From: Adiantum capillus-veneris
Lineage: Eukaryota > Streptophyta > Polypodiopsida > Polypodiales > Pteridaceae
Direction of reading: 5' to 3'
Length of the DNA stretch: 64,000 nt
NCBI GenBank assembly: GCA_014529385.2
Contig: CM043958.1
Location: 145,629,234 to 145,693,233 of the forward strand
Below, piece by piece: positions 1-64,000 of this stretch. Made by a program: the position numbers and the translations under genes. The notes beneath the pieces are model-generated. The model did no database searches and had not been told where the DNA came from. It worked only from the letters and a program-made list of their open reading frames with translations. Positions within the stretch are counted from its first letter, which is position 1. Every line of letters begins with the position of its first letter.

Positions 1-1205
1 AATTTTGAACTTCAAACTTTCGATCAATCTCTAAGTATAGGTAGAAAAATATCCTTGTTTTTTTTTTTTTTGCTCTTAAGCTAACTCCTTGATAAAAGCA
101 ACGCTTCAAAATTTAGTTTTTAGCTTCATGAGTTGAATCCAAAAAGTTGGAAGGAAGACACCACACTTTAGTGGCTCAGGACACTTACGTGCACGATTAC
201 AAAACTAGTGCTAATTAGGGAGGGTGCGAGAGGGGGATGGGTACGAGTGACGGGGAATTGCAGGTTAGTTAGGGTAGGAATGGGCAAGGGGGCGGGAGTA
301 GGGGCTAAGTAGGGGGTGGGAATTGCATGGAAGTGATAGGGATGGGGAGAGTGTGGGATCGAGAGGGGTAGGTATGTGTGTGTAGGTAGCACGCACATGT
401 ATGTGTGTGTAGGTTACAAAAGACCACGGCTCTTCAAAAGGGTAACAAATGGATAAAAGAATACCATTTCTTGCTTAATGAAAAGAAAAAGCTATAATTT
501 GATCATAATACATAGGCATGCCATTATCAAACCATAGAGAGATTATTCTTGCAGAAGCATTTAGGGTAAGGGATTCCTCTATACCTGTCGCCATCACAAC
601 CAACAAAAGAAAATTTCGTTAGTTAGTGGAAGACAGGTGTCACAAAAGAAGCCCATATGTTATAGATGTCAACCAAAAATACAATGCAAAAAAAATTCCT
701 TATAGTAGGAAGTTGGCACCTATGTATTGCTCTCCATAGCTATTGGATTGTATTGAATGTAGGAAAAGGGGTCCAATAACTGCTCTGGGAAGCCAAGGGT
801 GTTGTTGTCATACACGAGCACTTGTATGTAGTATGTCTCTGTTTGCACCAAGTCCGTAAAGGGCACCTCTTTTAAACCCACGGGCATGCATGCAAAGGGT
901 AGTGGTGGAGGGGAGCCACACCTCAACCAAGCCATCAAAAAAATCTTTCTGTGGGTGCTATTGCCTGCAAGAGAAACCATATAAGCGCAAGGCGTATTTG
1001 CCAAGTGGTGGGAAAAATTGCTCATTGCACCAATAAATGATGGCCCCTCCACACGTTTTTAGACATGCATGAGATGATAACTCTATAAGCCTTTTAAGCT
1101 TTTCCAATTTATGTTAATAGGGAGTTTCTTAAGAGTTGCATCATATGGACCAAGAGAGTTAAAAACAAGTATTTATGGGCATTATGTGTGTACGCTTGTC
1201 CCTAT
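1..1205. other. No gene recognised
   Basis: Nothing here shows a recognisable protein domain, exon series or transposon terminus. The short open frames are unrelated to known families and lack splice context. There is a T11-13 run near 58 and short TG runs near 370-410. It is upstream intergenic DNA of the TTC39-like gene, or part of something I cannot identify. Confidence 0.5.
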
Positions 1206-1295
1206 GTGTGTGTGTGTGTAATTAGAGAGAGGTGACGTGTCAGTGTGGGAGACAAAGGGGGTTTGTCAGGTGTGTGTGTGTGTGTGTGTGTGTGT

Positions 1296-1333
<38 letters not shown>

Positions 1334-1351
1334 ACACACACACACGCACAC
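1206..1351. repeat. Compound microsatellite (TG)n-(GA)n-(CA)n
   Basis: A short TG run at 1206-1219 is followed by a longer compound tract. About 28 bases of TG (from 1270) pass into about 35 bases of GA and then CA with one CG interruption. The region 1352-1995 to its right holds no gene I recognise. Confidence 0.9.
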
Positions 1352-1995
1352 CCTTTCTCTCTCACCAACACACCCCCTCCCTCTTACAAAAGTGAACTAT
1401 CACAAATAACTTCACATGCAAAAACGAGTCGCTCATTAATAACCTTGATACCAATAAGAAAAGTTTCCATTCCTCTTGCACTCGAGCTCTTTACGTAGCA
1501 ATGCAATTTTTGCCTCATTGCCACTTGCATAAAGACAAACCACTATATCCCAAGCTTGTTTTGCTTATTTTGTTAAGCAAATGTGAGGAGTAATAGTGCG
1601 CTTCACAAATAATGCAATAATGCATGATCTTGTGCATCTCCTAACATCCCAACGATATTTCTTAGCTGTAGGCAAAACAACTTTAGCAGCAACAAACCTC
1701 CTAGAACTTGTAACATCCTCAACAAAGCCTGTATCCACAAAAAGCTAACGTACATCAATGCACTGCACAACATTCCAAATGCCCTTTGACACAAGAACAT
1801 GCATCATCATGTAAGCCCAAATTGGGTGGTTATCCCCATCCATCAATAGCAAACATGAAATTGCATGTGCAATACTGCCTGGGGTGGAAATGGAGACCAA
1901 AATGAGCCAGCTATCCTAAAGTATTACGTGACTTGCTGATGCTCGCTAAACCTCACCCAAATTGGAGAAAGTGAGCCGGGGGGGAGGGTGCCGAT

Positions 1996-2175
1996 GACAT
2001 TGGTGACTATGCACGAGTGGACACAACCTGCTCTGATACAATTGTTGGATTTAGGGTTGTAGGGATGTACACAACCTGCTCTGGCGACATTGGTGACTAT
2101 GCACGAGAGGGCGCAACTTGCTCTAATACAATTGTTGGATTTCAAGTCGCAAGGATGTACACACAACTTGAAGAA
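1996..2175. repeat. Two tandem copies of a 90-bp unit
   Basis: The unit beginning GACATTGGTGACTATGCACG starts at 1996 and again at 2086, so the period is 90 bp. Each copy holds a GCTCTGATACA-like or GCTCTAATACA word followed by ATTGTTGGATTT. This resembles the reverse complement of an initiator-Met primer-binding site next to an LTR end. It may be a duplicated remnant of an LTR element in minus orientation; no other element sequence is visible. Confidence 0.7.
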
Positions 2176-2449
2176 GATGAAGAAGCTCAAGGCACGCAAT
2201 AGAGAGTATATTGCTTAGTGCACAAATAGAAAGATAAGTTAGCCGAGTGATGGACATATATACAAAGCACGAGGAAAATAACCCCCTCGCTTAGTGTAAG
2301 AATATTGGAGAGAGAACTAACATCAACGATCAAAATGTTAGGAATCCTTTGAGGTGGTCAAGCATTGAAAGCCGGTTGTCCACAACTCATTGAGAAATTG
2401 GAATTTTAGCACTTGGGATGCGCAAACACAGATCAAAGAGACTCAAGAC

Positions 2450-2452
<3 letters not shown>

Positions 2453-2494
<42 letters not shown>
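2453..2494. repeat. (GA)n microsatellite
   Basis: About 42 bases of uninterrupted GA dinucleotide. It lies just left of the duplicated CA/GA-tailed unit at 2529-2897. Confidence 0.95.
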
Positions 2495-2496
<2 letters not shown>

Positions 2497-2528
2497 CTGC
2501 CCGAATCAAGAGGAGAAGAGACATGCCT

Positions 2529-2899
<371 letters not shown>

Positions 2900-3040
2900 G
2901 AGAGAGCATTGTGCTACCACATGGCATTTTCTGCCACCGTCGACGCGTCCCAATAGAGAGCTGGATGTTGCTGCTCCACGACCCGTCAAGAGAAGCTGTG
3001 GAAGTTGAACTAGCTCCATTAGTGGAAAAGATGAAACTCT

Positions 3041-3133
3041 CCTTGTCGGATAGATCTTTAAGGTCTCTTGGGATAGTTTCCTACCACGTTAAAATTCTCT
3101 TCTTCTTCTTCTTCTCCTCTCTCTCTCTCCCTT
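3041..3133 (+). mobile_element. tRNA-like SINE, 3' half, (TTC)n/(TC)n tail
   Basis: This matches, on the + strand, the last part of the SINE seen in full on the minus strand at 3268-3419. The shared words are AGATCTTTAAGGTCTCTTGG and GATAGTTTCCTAC, then ACGTTAAAATTC and a TTC tail running into TC. The tRNA-like head is missing or diverged. Confidence 0.65.
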
Positions 3134-3227
3134 GCTCTAGCGATTGATTTGAAGCAATCAATGCATGTAATGGAGTCTAACGTCCTGTGACCTGCCGTTG
3201 AGAAAATGAATCTGCGCACGCGGCCGG

Positions 3228-3267
3228 CGGGGGGGGGGGGGGGGGGGGGGGAGGGAGAGAGAGAGAG
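3228..3267. repeat. Poly-G tract followed by GA/GAA
   Basis: About 24 consecutive G residues are followed by GA and GAA repeats that form the reverse complement of the tail of the adjacent SINE. It is one of roughly eleven G or C homopolymers of about 11-39 bases in the window. Confidence 0.9.
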
Positions 3268-3419
3268 AAGAAGAAGAAAGTTTTAACGTTGTAGGAAACT
3301 ATCCCAAGAGACCTTAACGATCTAGTCGACGAGGAGTTGAACTCAAAACCTGTTATTCAAGAGGGAAATGGCATACCAATCTACCACACTTGGGTGATAG
3401 AAAGGTTATACCATTTTCC
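3268..3419 (-). mobile_element. tRNA-like SINE, complete copy
   Basis: In minus sense the copy begins GGTATAACCTTTCTATCACC. It then has a plausible A box (TGGTAGATTGGTTA) and, about 40 bp on, a plausible B box (GAGTTCAACTCC). A unique body of about 60 bp ends ACGTTAAAACTTTC and is followed by a (TTC)n/(TC)n tail. This is the usual SINE layout of tRNA-like head, body and simple-sequence tail. At least five further copies occur in the window, which supports a dispersed family. Confidence 0.7.
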
Positions 3420-3447
3420 TCTTTTTATTGGCACACACACACACCCG

Positions 3448-3582
3448 AGAAGAAGAAGGTTTTAACGTCGCAGGATACTATCTCAAGAGACCTTACAGAT
3501 CTAGTCGACGAGGAGTTGAACTCAAGACCTGTTATTCAAGAGGGAAATGGCATAACCAATCTACCACACTTGGGTGATAGAA

Positions 3583-3583
<1 letters not shown>
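3448..3583 (-). mobile_element. tRNA-like SINE, second copy
   Basis: About 90% alike by eye to the copy at 3268-3419, with the same A-box and B-box words and the ACGTTAAAACC 3' end before a GAA-rich + strand tail. The sense 5' side runs straight into the (GA)n tract at 3586-3619, so simple sequence lies at both ends. Confidence 0.7.

Positions 3584-3585
<2 letters not shown>

Positions 3586-3619
<34 letters not shown>
3586..3619. repeat. (GA)n microsatellite
   Basis: About 34 bases of GA at the sense 5' side of a SINE copy. The 3620-3848 stretch after it shows no gene. Confidence 0.95.
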
Positions 3620-3621
<2 letters not shown>

Positions 3622-3844
3622 AGCTGGCTGCCAGCGATTGTGACTCACAGAAAATAGAGGTATGGGGTGCATAGCAATGTAGCTCTCCCTTGTGGAGTAG
3701 AATAGATGATTTCACCATAAAAAACAAGTGTCCTTTCTTTTTGTGCAATGACATTATGAAATATCCTTATTTTTAGGCTGGTAGATAGCTTGTTGAAGCA
3801 AGAGAGTTCAGAGGGCCCTCCTGTCCTGTGAAAGCCATCGATTC

Positions 3845-3848
<4 letters not shown>

Positions 3849-3936
<88 letters not shown>

Positions 3937-4059
3937 CGCGCGCGCGCGTGAAAGAGCAGCTGCAGGATGAGCTCGCTGATGGGTGGTGAAGGTGAACTTT
4001 GGCTCCTGATTTTTGCGCAATAGAAGAAACGTGATCTTCAGTGTTACACCGCGTGCACC
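3849..4059 (+). promoter_or_regulatory. Probable promoter and 5' UTR of the TTC39-like gene
   Basis: A (CT)n run (about 3849-3890) passes into (CA)n (to 3934) and a short (CG)n, then GC-rich sequence leading to the first ATG at 4060. CT-rich Y patches near transcription starts are common in plant promoters, and no convincing TATA box is visible within 100 bp. The exact transcription start cannot be read from sequence. Placement rests on exon 1, whose start codon lies about 125 bp downstream of the CA tract. Confidence 0.45.
3967..4023 (+). promoter_or_regulatory. Upstream ORF of 18 codons in the leader
   Basis: An ATG at 3967 opens an 18-codon frame (MSSLMGGEGELWLLIFAQ) that stops at 4021-4023, 36 bases before the main start codon. 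It is not in frame with exon 1. If transcription starts left of 3967 it would be read first and could lower translation of the main protein. Whether it is in the transcript is unknown. Confidence 0.4.

Positions 4060-64000
<59,941 letters not shown>

Overview
This looks like one window of nuclear DNA from a land plant with a large, repeat-loaded genome. The evidence is a gene with many introns, Ty3/gypsy chromoviruses with a chromodomain, Ty1/copia, a hAT element, and LTR elements primed by initiator-Met tRNA. The LINE reverse transcriptase carries a QGCPLSPTLF motif and is not of the usual angiosperm L1 type. Very long introns and long GA and poly-G tracts point to a seed-free vascular plant such as a fern. 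That placement is an inference, not a sequence match.

The only host gene I can support runs on the + strand from 4060 past the right edge. It is a TTC39/IML2-family (DUF3808) tetratricopeptide-repeat protein. Twelve exons are recognisable: 4060-4127, 30301-30456, 30548-30703, 31145-31223, 31318-31422, 31484-31683, 52963-53014, 53371-53450, 53553-53628, 55490-55579, 55669-55746 and probably 63996 onward. Exon phases join without a break. Three introns are giant: about 26.2 kb, 21.3 kb and 8.2 kb. Nearly all of the window is transposons inside these introns.

Upstream (1-4059): microsatellites, short tandem duplications, tRNA-like SINEs and a CT/CA-rich probable promoter with a short upstream ORF.

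Intron 1 (4128-30300): a LINE 3' end; a noncoding LTR element X invaded by a gag-only gypsy (B) that was then partly inverted; two solo LTRs of one family; a LINE (B+C) split by a gag-protease-only gypsy (II), itself split by a solo LTR; a short gag-only gypsy (III) with a perfect target duplication; and a chromovirus (A) carrying a hAT-type MITE.

Intron 6 (31684-52962): SINEs, a complete copia element with a perfect target duplication, a gypsy (C) with serial tandem duplications, a LINE (D) split by a 2.85-kb hAT element, and a LINE (E) that lost its reverse transcriptase. Intron 11 (55747-63995): three more LINE copies (F, G, H).

The most interesting pattern is a LINE family whose copies end 3' in a pyrimidine (TC) tail and repeatedly sit inside or beside (GA)n tracts. 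A tRNA-like SINE appears to share its 3' end. All LINE copies, and all SINEs lying inside the gene's introns, are antisense to the host gene. No rRNA, tRNA gene, CRISPR or prokaryotic system is present.
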